From assembly GCA_046340555.1 (NCBI GenBank), contig JBKDSL010000180.1:1-15597 (forward strand): a DNA stretch of 15,597 nt, written 5' to 3'. The notes under the pieces were generated by a model, which saw nothing but the letters and a program-made list of their open reading frames with translations, did not search any database and was not told the DNA's origin. The position numbers and the translations under genes are program-made. Positions 1 to 8,661 of the stretch are shown piece after piece (the first letter of the stretch is position 1; each line of letters begins with the position of its first letter). Origin of the DNA: JALRAP01 sp046340555 (lineage in GTDB: Bacteria > Bacteroidota > Bacteroidia > AKYH767-A > OLB10).

Positions 1-76
1 GTTGTAGGTCGTTTTCCTCTAAACCCCCGTTGCTTCAGTTTTACAACGCTTTTGCAACATTTCACAATTCCATTTT
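1..76 (+). other. Leader region upstream of the helicase gene
   Basis: Short AT-rich stretch cut by the window edge. It holds no coding sequence I can support. An imperfect pair of short inverted words (gttgc at about 29-33, gcaac at 54-58) is visible, but no convincing Bacteroidota promoter (TTG about 19 nt before TAnnTTTG) and no Shine-Dalgarno sequence. The start at 77 is preceded by cattttATG, the A/T-rich context common for Bacteroidota starts. Confidence 0.4.
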
Positions 77-1282
77 ATGTCATTCCAAAACTTGGGCTTG
101 ATTGAGCCCATCTTGAAAGCACTCGAAACCGAAGGCTATTCAACCCCCACGCCTATCCAGGCACAAGCCATTCCACAAGTATTAGAGCGCCGCGATTTGC
201 TCGGCTGCGCACAAACCGGCACCGGCAAAACCGCCGCCTTCTCACTTCCAGTTCTGCAATTACTTCACGAACGCAAGGCACCACATAAACATATTCGTGT
301 ATTGGTGCTCACCCCCACGCGCGAACTCGCCATTCAGATCAATGATAGCTTAACTGCTTACGGCCGACATCTACATGTAGGACATACCGTGATCTTCGGA
401 GGCGTTTCGCAACATGGGCAAACGGAAGCACTACGCAAACATCCCGGCATCCTGGTAGCAACTCCTGGCCGACTGTTGGATCTCATGCAACAACGTTATG
501 TAGACTTATCTCATATCGAGATCTTCATCCTCGACGAAGCTGATCGCATGCTCGATATGGGATTCATCAATGATGTCAAGAGAGTGATTGCCAAGTTGCC
601 TTCGCGCAAGCAAACACTTTTCTTCTCGGCCACCATGCCTCCCGAGATTCAGAAGTTGTCCGATTCACTGCTTCACAATCCCGTTAAGGTCGAGGTAACA
701 CCTCCATCCTCCACCGTTGATAAGATTGAACAGTCGCTCTACTACACCAACCGCGGCGACAAAGTGAAGCTGCTTATTCATTTGTTGAAGGAGCTGCCTA
801 TTAAAAACGCTTTGGTTTTCACTCGCACCAAACATGGTGCCGACAAAGTAGTGCGTATGCTGTTGAAGTCAGGCATCAACGCCGCTGCCATCCACGGAAA
901 TAAGAGCCAAAATCAACGTCAAAACGCTTTGAATAATTTCAAGGACGGCAAGATCCGAATCCTGGTAGCAACCGACATCGCCGCACGCGGTATCGATATC
1001 GACGAGTTACCTTATGTATTCAACTGCGACTTGCCCGAAGTGCCCGAAACGTATGTGCACCGTATCGGTCGTACTGGCCGTGCTGGATTATCAGGCCGCT
1101 CCATTTCCTTCTGCGATCAGGAACAACTCGACGAATGGAAAGCGATACGCAAGTTGATCGGCAAAGACATCGAGATCGTCCAAGACCATCCTTTTCCGAT
1201 GGACACGACAGCTGCTCCAGCACCCAAGTCAAAACCATCCAACCAAAACCGACCTCCAAGGAGGGATTTCAGGAGGAGGTAG
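77..1282 (+). CDS. rhlE: DEAD-box ATP-dependent RNA helicase, RhlE type
   Basis: A 401-residue superfamily 2 RNA helicase that would unwind RNA duplexes using ATP in the cytoplasm; bacterial RhlE proteins act in ribosome assembly, RNA decay and cold adaptation (family knowledge). All core motifs are visible in order: Q motif with PTPIQ (Q28), Walker A AQTGTGKT (45-52), PTRELA (80-85), GG (108-109), TPGR (129-132), DEAD (153-156), SAT (184-186), the IAARGIDI motif (301-308) and HRIGRTGR (328-335). The first residues and LLGCAQTGTGKT match the RhlE subgroup. The tail after about 376 is short, Pro/Lys/Arg-rich and probably disordered; it ends in RRDFRRR and may bind RNA. The ATG at 77 gives the normal family N terminus. 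The gene is complete and convergent with the giant gene downstream. Its paralogue-level name within the DEAD-box family is less certain than its class. Confidence 0.95.
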   Translation: MSFQNLGLIEPILKALETEGYSTPTPIQAQAIPQVLERRDLLGCAQTGTGKTAAFSLPVLQLLHERKAPHKHIRVLVLTPTRELAIQINDSLTAYGRHLHVGHTVIFGGVSQHGQTEALRKHPGILVATPGRLLDLMQQRYVDLSHIEIFILDEADRMLDMGFINDVKRVIAKLPSRKQTLFFSATMPPEIQKLSDSLLHNPVKVEVTPPSSTVDKIEQSLYYTNRGDKVKLLIHLLKELPIKNALVFTRTKHGADKVVRMLLKSGINAAAIHGNKSQNQRQNALNNFKDGKIRILVATDIAARGIDIDELPYVFNCDLPEVPETYVHRIGRTGRAGLSGRSISFCDQEQLDEWKAIRKLIGKDIEIVQDHPFPMDTTAAPAPKSKPSNQNRPPRRDFRRR

Positions 1283-1384
1283 GAAGAGGGAAGTTTATAG
1301 TTACATGTAACACGCGCCGCCCTGAGCCTGTCTGATAGCTATCGGAAGAAGGGTGACATGTAACAAGTGACAATTTGTACGTCG
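1283..1384. repeat. Convergent intergenic with palindrome between heptad repeats
   Basis: This 102-bp gap separates two converging genes. It contains the palindrome gttacatgtaac (1300-1311). A 10-bp perfect palindrome gatagctatc follows (1334-1343), extended by a wobble pair to 1332-1345. Next come three loose 7-bp steps, gtgacat, gtaacaa and gtgacaa (1353-1373). The word acatgtaac occurs on both sides of the central palindrome (1303-1311 and 1356-1364). A weak ccct/aggg pairing (1320-1323 with 1350-1353) could close an outer stem. It may be an intergenic repeat element, a bidirectional terminator, or both; there is no clear T-run. Confidence 0.5.
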
Positions 1385-3514
1385 TCAATCGACCACTATT
1401 CTCACGGCCCTTCTCAAATCCCCTTGCTCAGCCACTATGGCATACAGTCCGGATTTGATGGAAGAGAGATCGAGTGTTGCTATGGAGCTAGTGCTGGAGG
1501 CAACTTCTTGGTTAAGCACCAAACGGCCGTTCAAGTCAAATACACTTATGCGGATGTCTTCTGTTTCGTTGAATCCATCCAAACGAATATTGATGTTGCC
1601 GGATGTGGGGTTTGGCCAAGCTAGCATCTCGGTTTGTTGATCCAGTAGTGACTCCGCACGTAATAAGGCTGTGGTGTTGGCTAAGGCAATACCAGTCGAT
1701 GTAAGATTTACAGAGCCTAGTGGATATTGGGCGATGGCGTTTAATCCGATGGTGTTGCTTCCGGTGAACAATGCCGACTTACTGTAAACATAAACGGAAT
1801 CATTTCCGTTATCAGTAACTAGGATGTTTGATCCATCTACCACCATTCCTAAAATGTTATTGAGTGGCGCTCCTGCAGTTGTTTGTAATGGTCGCGATCT
1901 TACAATGCCTGTGGTGCTGTTGATCAGGTAACGATAAACGGCTTTTGTATTTCCGTTTTCCAATACATACAAATAGGTGTTGTCGAAAGCTAGGGCTTCG
2001 CCACTCGAATTTTGACTTGCTAGGTTTTTCCTAGCAATGGCATTGTAGTTGGTTGTGGTTCCATTGAATGCTTGAGCAGTCAGATAATAGAATATGGCAC
2101 GGGCCTTTTTATCCAACACATTCAACGTGTCGCCACGAACCACTATGCCTGTAGCAGGATTCAAGGCGCCTCCTGTATTTGTTCTTAAGTTTCTTGATTG
2201 CAATGCAGCCGCGCCTGCTTGGGATGAACGATATGCCCTTCCCGGAGTTAGTCCATTCATCACATATCCAAATCCACCAGCTATATGCAGGTCACCCACA
2301 TTGGTGTTTCCACCAATGATGTTGGTTGAAAGCGCACTGCTTGAAATTAAGACGAACAGTGAGTCATAATAATAAACCGAGTTGGTAACGCTGTCGCTTA
2401 CCACATATTTTGGAGCGCCTGCAACCAAATTCACACTCACGGTTATGCCGTTCGAGGTGGCAGGACTACCAATCACACAATTGGCGTTACTGGTCATCAC
2501 ACATTGCACTATATCATTATTCACCCAAGAGTTGTTGGTATAGGCGCTGCTGTTGGTACCCACGTTCACACCATTCTTTTTCCATTGATAAACAGGAGTA
2601 GTTCCGCCATTTATGGGAGTAGCGGTAAAGGTGATGCTCGTGGTGGCCGTTATAGGTCCGCTTGGATTGGCACTGATGGACACCGATGCGGTAACGTTAG
2701 GAGTCACGCTAACCGGTATTGGTGCAGCTATTGCGGTACAACCTGGTGCGTTGGTTACGGTAACGCCATAGCTTCCGCTGTTTGAAACCGTTATCGACTG
2801 TGTAGTGGCCCCTGTGTTCCACAGGTAGGAAGTGCCTGCGGTTGCAGTTAGGGTTACGCTGCCTCCTTGACAGAAAGTGGTTGGCCCGTTTGGTGTGATG
2901 CTTGCCGCGAATATAGCAGGTTGTGTGATGCTCACACTCGCTTGGCGCGAACAGGTTCCGTTGGTAACTGTAACGGTATAGGTTCCATCAGTGAGGTTGC
3001 TGATGGTTTGGGACGCGGCTCCGGTATTCCACAAATAAGTAATGGCACCCGAAGTTCCTGTGGCTACTGCTGTGGCTGAACCATCGCTGCCCCCGTTGCA
3101 CGATACGTTTATGCTGTTGAATGAGATGGAATAATCAACGACAGTTACCACAAAGCTGCATACAGCGGTATTTCCCCCAGCATCTGTAGCCGTGTAGGTG
3201 ATGGTGTTAGTTCCCAAAGGAAGGGTGGCTCCCGGTTGGAAATTGCTGCTCACAGAGAATGTACAGTTGTCGCTGAACACAGGCACTACCCAGCTAACGG
3301 GATTGCACGATGTGAAGGCGCTCGGGCAAGACGAAACAGCTGGAGCAGTGTTATCAATGAAAGTAAGGTTGGTTGTAATGATACTGTCACATCCGTTGCT
3401 ACCGATGAGCGTGGTTACATAACTTCCTGCAACCGACACCACTTGTCCGTTGGGCAGCGTGTAGCTTGTTCCTGGACAACTGTTGGCATTAACAGAAGCA
3501 TTGGATGTGGATCC
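1385..3514 (-). other. C-terminal display/secretion cassette, copy 1
   Basis: The last 710 codons of the first giant gene, collinear with the end of the second (8662-10800). In protein order: a CPGTSYTLPNGQ module ending near GCDSIITTNLTF, a HYR domain starting DNTAP, a SprB-like repeat (SCNGGSDGSA ... SITQP), an Ig-like unit (TFCQGGSVTLTA ... PGCTA), a second Ig-like unit (YQWKKNGVNVGTNSS), a roughly five-bladed propeller-like stretch, and the sorting domain with WPNPTSG and KSGLYAIVAEQG. In T9SS substrates the final ~80 residues direct outer-membrane translocation and are usually removed or lipid-anchored (family knowledge). Confidence 0.85.
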
Positions 3515-6500
3515 AACTGACACTACCTGCGATGCAATGCCTGAACAACCGTTGGCATTGGTAACGGTTACAATGTACGTGCCTGCAGTGGTAGGGTTGA
3601 TGGTTTGCGTATTGGCTCCTGTGTTCCAATTGTAGGATGCGAAACCAGGGGAAGCTGTTAGCGTAGCTGCCGAGCCTTGACAAATGCTGAAGGTTCCCGT
3701 GATGGATGGTGTGGGGGTCGCGATGATGTTAACGCTTTGCGAAGCGGATCCCGTACAACCACTGGCATTGGTAACCGTTACGGTGTATGTGCCCGAAGCA
3801 GTGGGGTTGATGGTTTGTGTACTGGCACCGTTGCTCCATAGGTAACTGTTGAAGCCTGATGTGGCAGTAAGTGTGGCATTGGCTCCTTGGCAAGCTGAGA
3901 ATACACCGCTGATAGTGGTTGTTGCACTTGGGTTAACGGTTACTACCTGCGACTTACTTCCGGTGCAACCACTGGCATTGGTAACGGTAACGGTATAGGT
4001 TCCTGCTACCGTGGTGTTGATACTGGAGGTGGTAGCACCAGTGCTCCACAAGTAGGAGTTGAATCCTAAAGTGGCATTGAGTAACGCCAGATCGCCTTGG
4101 CATACGGTAAACACGCCGGTGATAACGGGAGCAGGGTTGGCTGCTATTGTTACAGCTTGCGAAGCCACACCTGTACAACCGTTGGCATTGGTAACCGTAA
4201 CGGTATAGGTGCCGGCAGTAGTGGGTCCTATGGATGAAGAAGTGGAGCCATTACTCCACAAGTACGAAACAAATCCAGGTGTAGCATTTAATAGGGCGCT
4301 GTTGCCTTGGCAAATATCAAATGTTCCGGTGATGGTAGGCGTTGGCTTTGGATTGATGGTGGCTGTTTGTGATGCACTACCTGTGCAACCAGAACTGTTG
4401 GTAACGGTAACTGTATATGCACCGCTGGTAGTGGTGGAGATGGAAGATGTTGTAGCACCAGTGTTCCACAAATAAGAAACAAATCCCGAGGATGCGTTCA
4501 GTGTTGCGGAACTTCCGAAGCACACGGTGAAGTTTCCACTAATCGTTGGAGTAGGATTGCTGTTGACAACTACGGTTCTCGATGCGCTATTCACACATCC
4601 GCTGAAATCAATTACAGTTACCGTATAGGTTCCCGCTGCAGAAGTGTTGATGGATTGGGTGGTTGCGCCAGTGCTCCACAAATATGATAGGTATGATCCA
4701 GAAACAGACAGAGTGGTGGTAGAACCTTGGCAAATGCTAGATATGCCATTGATTGTAGGAGGTGGACAAGCTTGAACGTTGAAGAGCTGCCTGCCAACGG
4801 TATGAATGGTTCCATTCGTTGGAGTGGGCGAACCCGAGTTGAATGTTACATAAGCTTTGTTGTTGATGACTGTATTATCGGGCAAATCAGGGTTTTGCTC
4901 AACGGTGAAACTCACGTATGCTTTGTTGTCGCCGCTTGTGGCGGGAGGAAGATTCATGTTGTTGAAGCGCCATTCGAGAATGCCGTTGCCATATATGCGG
5001 AACTGATAAGGGTGACTGGATCCACCTGCGGAAACAGAGAATGGATTCAACGAAAGATCCAAGGTGTCGCGAACGATGGCATTGAAAACAGTATCATTGG
5101 AAGTGTTTGTGAATTCAATGAAGTATTGTAGCTGACGGTTCGGGTAAATCAAATTAGAGGAAGTGACTCCCAACGGATATCCACGCTTGGCAAACTGAGG
5201 CATTACCTCATCTACAACAGCACAGTAAAAATCTACCGCAGGAGATGCATCGTTGGCAGGCAATGCATTCACCAAACCGGGTGTCCAGTTGGCGGAATTG
5301 CCGCAAAGTTCAACTGTAACGGAAGGTGAGCTGTAGAATGGCGATAATGGATGCTGATCCACTTCCAAGCGCATGGTTTGCCCAGTAGCAGGTAGCACAT
5401 AGCTCTTCAATTCTCCACCTAGCAACTGAACCGAATCAATTTGCGTAAGGATTCCATCTGTGAAAATGCGCACTTGAGAGAAGCACATCATATTGCCGTT
5501 GGAACCCGCGGTATTGATTACATCAAAAAACACACTGCCGTTTTGACAAAGTCCTTTAACCGTGATAGCAGATGTGTCCCAAGGCATGGTGCAGGGGATA
5601 CCTCCTCCATATAAGTTGAGACCGTTTTGTGTTCCAGGATAAATGGCGTTTACCAATGCGCATGAATCAGCAGGAAAGAGTTTCGCTTGCATGCAAAGCG
5701 ATTGTCCAGATACCACGCTGCAGGATACATCCACGAATACGTTGAAATCAACACAGCTGCCGGGAGTTATATCACCTAGAACAAATCGCCAGTTGTTGCC
5801 TCCAATCTGGAAGTAACTCAACGTTGAAGAGATCGGAGTAACATTGGCATCGAATTCGACATCCGCGTAAGCGCCGACCAGGTTCACCGTAGCCGTGCTC
5901 TTGTTGCAAGCCGTAACACGGACCTTCTGGTTGTTTACACAAGGACGCAACGTAGAAGAGTAAATGGTGATGTCGGGCGCCGAGCACGCGTTATTGGGTT
6001 TTATACCGATTGATGGTATGGAACCAATGCCGTTGATGACATTGAAACCGATGGCGTTTCCGCAGGTGGAGTACCATGCCGACTGCAACGTGTCGGGATA
6101 AATTGTGTAGGAGCCATTAGGAATGGAAAGAATGGAAAGCCTTCCGCTATTATCGGATTGCACGAACTGGTTTCCGGGTTGCACCACAAACCGCATGTTG
6201 GGGACCGCGCTTTCGCCAGCATCTTGCTGACAGTTGTGGTTAGCATCGTTGAAAACCAAACCAGAAACTGTTCCCACTTGGTATTTCTCTACCAATGCGT
6301 TGTTGTTGGCCTGTCCTGCTACAAGCACTACGCCGTTGCCGCCTGAGCTAATGTTCAACAAGGCGCCATAGAAAGGTCCGTTGAATGAATTGCCGATATT
6401 ATAGGAGCCATTGGGTAGGAAGGATTCAATGGCAGTAGGACCATTGGTAAGCACAAAAATGTTGCCGCTGTTTTCAGTGGTTAATGCGTAGCCTTGTTCG

Positions 6501-8236
6501 CTGGTGGTGGTTCCTTTATAGGTGCTCCAGTTGATGGCGCCATTTTGGTTGAAGGAGGATATGAACGCATCCGATGCGCCGCCGCCGAATGTGGTTTGGT
6601 ATGCACCTGTTGTGGCGATGCCTGATGTGCTGGAGGTCCAACCAGATAACACCACATTGCCGTTGCCATCAATACCAACCGACCGACAACGATCGGAAGC
6701 GGTTCCTCCGATGTAGGAGCTCCAAGATCTTACGCCGCTTGAGTTAAAACGCGCCACAAACGCATCAAAGTTGCCACCAATGGATTGCTGGTAAGAGCCC
6801 GAACTCGCGATGTTGTTCGAACTGCGTGTTTCTCCAGACAATGCCACGTTGCCATTCACATCTGTTGCACATGAAATCTGTGATCCCTCATCCAAGCTTC
6901 CTCCGTAGTAGGTTGCCCAAAGGCGCGTACCTCCTCCAGTGAATTTTACCAAAAAGCCATCGGTACTTCCACCGAGTGCGGTTTGGTGTGCGCCGGTAGT
7001 AGCGATGCCAGTGGCGCTGTTGGTGATTCCAGCAAGCAAGACATTTCCAGAGGCATCGGTTGCAACATCGGCATAGTTTTCTACACCTGTTCCACCATAG
7101 TAGGTGGCCCATTGGCGCAATCCTGCTGAATTGAATTTCGCGAGATAAAGGTCGAAGCTGCCAGATGCGTTGGTGGCCTGGTAGGAACCGGTAGTTGCAA
7201 TGGAGTTGGGTGCGGCTCCTCCGGCTTGACCAGCAAGATAGATGTTGCCTAAACCATCCACAGCACATGATTGTCCCGACTCGTTTCCAACAGAACCGTA
7301 ATAAGAGGCCCAGATGCGTTTTCCTGAAGGATCGAACTTGGCCACATAAGCATCCTGCAGTCCACCGATGTTGGCTTGGTGCGAACCGCTGGTGGCGATG
7401 TTGCGCACGCTGTTGGTATTACCTGCAATGATTACATTGCCCGATCCGTCTACGGCAACTGCTTCAGCTGTTTCGTTTCCACTGCCTCCGATTTGGTTGC
7501 TCCAAATGAGTACAACAGGATCGATGGTGATGGCTTTTCCTTTGACAGCGTTGTTGATTTCAAAACCGAAAGTGTTCGAACCGTTCATCACCCATCGGCT
7601 ATCCAGTTTTTTTCCATCTTGAAAAACACGGGGAGCGCTTTCGCGGATGACGCCTAGCGGTGTTGAGAGTTCCAACTCACCTGAGCTGTTGATGCGGGCA
7701 GTGGTACCGCTTACGCGGATTTGAATCTGGTGCCAGTCGGCATTGGGTGCAAGTTCGAAATCGTATTCCAAAACGCCATCGATGCTGTATGCGCGCACGT
7801 CCACACCTGGATAAACGCTGAAGAGACGCACTTCGCCGAAGGAAGAAACACCTTCGATACCGTTTCCACTACCCGAATAGTAGTTGGTCGTGCCCGCTTG
7901 CTTCAGGTAGCCTTGCTTTTTTCCTTGGAAGGATGATCCCAACCATTCCATGTCGATACGATGAAAGGAAACGGATTTATTTTCTCCTTCGCCGTTAACA
8001 GCATGCAATTGGTGCGACACACCGTTTCCGGTTATGATGTATTGTGCATCACCATGAGTACCCGTGTAAAGCACATCGTTGCGCGACAGACCAACTTGGT
8101 TTACGACTTGACCTTTGTTCTCGTCAAAAACGACTTTTGTTGCGTTGCCGCGCACGAATTCTTTGGCTGATGCGTTGAAAATAAACGGCACGCAAAACGC
8201 CAGGGCAAGCAACATTTTGGGTAGGTGTGATTTCAT
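1385..8236 (-). CDS. Giant T9SS-exported modular surface protein (SBBP propeller, Ig-like array)
   Basis: A complete 2283-residue protein, probably an adhesin or secreted matrix protein; its ligand is unknown. Residues 1-24 form a Sec signal peptide (Lys2, Lys7, hydrophobic core, ASA before Lys25), which supports the ATG at 8236. Domains by residue: 25-240, an N-terminal domain with FDENKGQ, of the type that precedes SBBP repeats (DUF7948-like); 243-653, six SBBP propeller units of about 64 residues (W-A-T-Y-Y-G-G ... D-G-N-V), the sixth degenerate; about 654-720, an SdrD-B-like fold; about 720-1030, a Cys-rich spacer; about 1030-1150, a DUF11/DUF7619-like domain; 1157-1574, six Ig-like repeats of about 70 residues; then a Cys module, a HYR domain (about 1627-1700), a SprB-type repeat (about 1701-1773), two more Ig-like units, a propeller-like module (about 1940-2190) and a T9SS type A sorting domain (about 2200-2283, WPNPTSG). 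Domain names are by motif recognition, not profile search. Confidence 0.93.
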   Translation of the reverse strand: MKSHLPKMLLALAFCVPFIFNASAKEFVRGNATKVVFDENKGQVVNQVGLSRNDVLYTGTHGDAQYIITGNGVSHQLHAVNGEGENKSVSFHRIDMEWLGSSFQGKKQGYLKQAGTTNYYSGSGNGIEGVSSFGEVRLFSVYPGVDVRAYSIDGVLEYDFELAPNADWHQIQIRVSGTTARINSSGELELSTPLGVIRESAPRVFQDGKKLDSRWVMNGSNTFGFEINNAVKGKAITIDPVVLIWSNQIGGSGNETAEAVAVDGSGNVIIAGNTNSVRNIATSGSHQANIGGLQDAYVAKFDPSGKRIWASYYGSVGNESGQSCAVDGLGNIYLAGQAGGAAPNSIATTGSYQATNASGSFDLYLAKFNSAGLRQWATYYGGTGVENYADVATDASGNVLLAGITNSATGIATTGAHQTALGGSTDGFLVKFTGGGTRLWATYYGGSLDEGSQISCATDVNGNVALSGETRSSNNIASSGSYQQSIGGNFDAFVARFNSSGVRSWSSYIGGTASDRCRSVGIDGNGNVVLSGWTSSTSGIATTGAYQTTFGGGASDAFISSFNQNGAINWSTYKGTTTSEQGYALTTENSGNIFVLTNGPTAIESFLPNGSYNIGNSFNGPFYGALLNISSGGNGVVLVAGQANNNALVEKYQVGTVSGLVFNDANHNCQQDAGESAVPNMRFVVQPGNQFVQSDNSGRLSILSIPNGSYTIYPDTLQSAWYSTCGNAIGFNVINGIGSIPSIGIKPNNACSAPDITIYSSTLRPCVNNQKVRVTACNKSTATVNLVGAYADVEFDANVTPISSTLSYFQIGGNNWRFVLGDITPGSCVDFNVFVDVSCSVVSGQSLCMQAKLFPADSCALVNAIYPGTQNGLNLYGGGIPCTMPWDTSAITVKGLCQNGSVFFDVINTAGSNGNMMCFSQVRIFTDGILTQIDSVQLLGGELKSYVLPATGQTMRLEVDQHPLSPFYSSPSVTVELCGNSANWTPGLVNALPANDASPAVDFYCAVVDEVMPQFAKRGYPLGVTSSNLIYPNRQLQYFIEFTNTSNDTVFNAIVRDTLDLSLNPFSVSAGGSSHPYQFRIYGNGILEWRFNNMNLPPATSGDNKAYVSFTVEQNPDLPDNTVINNKAYVTFNSGSPTPTNGTIHTVGRQLFNVQACPPPTINGISSICQGSTTTLSVSGSYLSYLWSTGATTQSINTSAAGTYTVTVIDFSGCVNSASRTVVVNSNPTPTISGNFTVCFGSSATLNASSGFVSYLWNTGATTSSISTTTSGAYTVTVTNSSGCTGSASQTATINPKPTPTITGTFDICQGNSALLNATPGFVSYLWSNGSTSSSIGPTTAGTYTVTVTNANGCTGVASQAVTIAANPAPVITGVFTVCQGDLALLNATLGFNSYLWSTGATTSSINTTVAGTYTVTVTNASGCTGSKSQVVTVNPSATTTISGVFSACQGANATLTATSGFNSYLWSNGASTQTINPTASGTYTVTVTNASGCTGSASQSVNIIATPTPSITGTFSICQGSAATLTASPGFASYNWNTGANTQTINPTTAGTYIVTVTNANGCSGIASQVVSVGSTSNASVNANSCPGTSYTLPNGQVVSVAGSYVTTLIGSNGCDSIITTNLTFIDNTAPAVSSCPSAFTSCNPVSWVVPVFSDNCTFSVSSNFQPGATLPLGTNTITYTATDAGGNTAVCSFVVTVVDYSISFNSINVSCNGGSDGSATAVATGTSGAITYLWNTGAASQTISNLTDGTYTVTVTNGTCSRQASVSITQPAIFAASITPNGPTTFCQGGSVTLTATAGTSYLWNTGATTQSITVSNSGSYGVTVTNAPGCTAIAAPIPVSVTPNVTASVSISANPSGPITATTSITFTATPINGGTTPVYQWKKNGVNVGTNSSAYTNNSWVNNDIVQCVMTSNANCVIGSPATSNGITVSVNLVAGAPKYVVSDSVTNSVYYYDSLFVLISSSALSTNIIGGNTNVGDLHIAGGFGYVMNGLTPGRAYRSSQAGAAALQSRNLRTNTGGALNPATGIVVRGDTLNVLDKKARAIFYYLTAQAFNGTTTNYNAIARKNLASQNSSGEALAFDNTYLYVLENGNTKAVYRYLINSTTGIVRSRPLQTTAGAPLNNILGMVVDGSNILVTDNGNDSVYVYSKSALFTGSNTIGLNAIAQYPLGSVNLTSTGIALANTTALLRAESLLDQQTEMLAWPNPTSGNINIRLDGFNETEDIRISVFDLNGRLVLNQEVASSTSSIATLDLSSIKSGLYAIVAEQGDLRRAVRIVVD
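3515..4768 (-). repeat. Six tandem Ig-like repeats in the first giant gene
   Basis: Six units averaging 209 nt (about 70 residues). Each follows the plan P-x-P-x-I-x-G-x-F-x-x-C-Q-G, L-x-A-x-x-G-F-x-S-Y-L-W-x-x-G-A, A-G-T-Y-T-V-T-V-T, G-C-x-G-x-x-S-Q. Two cysteines per unit, in CQG and GCTG, are spaced as for a cross-sheet disulfide. The second unit has CFG in place of CQG, and the fifth opens with ATTT in place of PxPx. DNA identity between units is imperfect, with many synonymous changes, so this array is not newly expanded. Confidence 0.9.
6280..7510 (-). repeat. SBBP beta-propeller repeats in the first giant gene
   Basis: Six successive units of about 64 residues: W-x-x-Y-x-G-G, then D-x-x-G-N-V-x-L-x-G-x-T, then IATTGxYQ, then F-D-A-F-V-A-K-F-x-x-x-G. 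Five are clear; the sixth, nearest 6280-6535, keeps NWSTYKG and ALTTENSGNIFV but loses the rest. Units of this kind fold as blades of a beta-propeller (family knowledge), so one complete propeller is likely. It follows the ENKGQ domain, the usual order for SBBP proteins. Confidence 0.85.
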
Positions 8237-8661
8237 AGGGCGAATCGTTAAATGATAATTCTGATTTCGTATAGGGATACTCTCTGGTGTATTTCAACTC
8301 TCAATTTAACTCCAACAATCGAATTGTGCAAGGTGTTTGGGTAAACCTCCAAGATGCTTTGGCAAATGGTTCTAAAAATGGGAGGTTTCCTCTGAAACTG
8401 TAGAAAATCGCCTATGACGATTCCAATAAACACCATCATTTATCGGTGCAATTATTGGAAAAACACAACGTTTTATAGGTAAAATATAAGCATCAGGCCC
8501 TCTGCCCAAGCGGGTTGTCGGTTTTTTGTAAAAGTATCTGGCAAAGTTGCTTTTAAGCTGTTAAATGGGAACGCGGATTTGATTCAAAATCAAATCCGCG
8601 CTAATCCATTTATTCAGTCCACCGATTCCTACCCCTCAAAAGGCTGGTCATAATAGGAGGC
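8237..8661. other. Intergenic region between the two giant genes
   Basis: A 425-bp gap with no coding sequence I can support; the one 63-codon frame inside it has no family features. It must hold the 3' end of the upstream giant gene's transcript and probably the promoter of the downstream one. On the minus strand, TTGAAA (8297-8292) lies 17-18 nt before CTATAC/TATACG, a weak sigma70-like pair about 20 nt further from the ATG; it does not fit the Bacteroidota consensus, so I make no firm promoter call. A perfect inverted repeat near 8572-8600 is listed separately. A weak minus-strand stem aaaac/gtttt sits near 8460-8475. Confidence 0.5.
8572..8600. repeat. Perfect 13-bp inverted repeat, possible terminator
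   Basis: The arms cgcggatttgatt and aatcaaatccgcg are exact reverse complements around a 3-nt caa loop. The element begins 61 nt past the stop codon of the second giant gene (read on the minus strand), so it is well placed as a 3' hairpin that stops transcription or protects the mRNA end. No T-run follows immediately on either strand, so a standard Rho-independent terminator is not proved. It could equally be a dispersed intergenic palindrome. Confidence 0.65.

Noticed and set aside
30..54. Possible promoter TTG (30-32) with TTTG (51-54) before the helicase
   Set aside because: The 8-mer at 47-54 lacks the TA of TAnnTTTG and the spacing is about 14 nt, not about 19, so it is not supported.
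2094..3520. Several + strand open frames of 60-94 codons opposite the first giant gene
   Set aside because: They are shadows of a low-complexity repetitive reading frame on the other strand; their translations show no family motif and their starts lack any expression signal.
8248..8439. A 63-codon - strand open frame in the intergenic gap
   Set aside because: No recognisable domain, no start context, and it overlaps the expected promoter region of the downstream giant gene.
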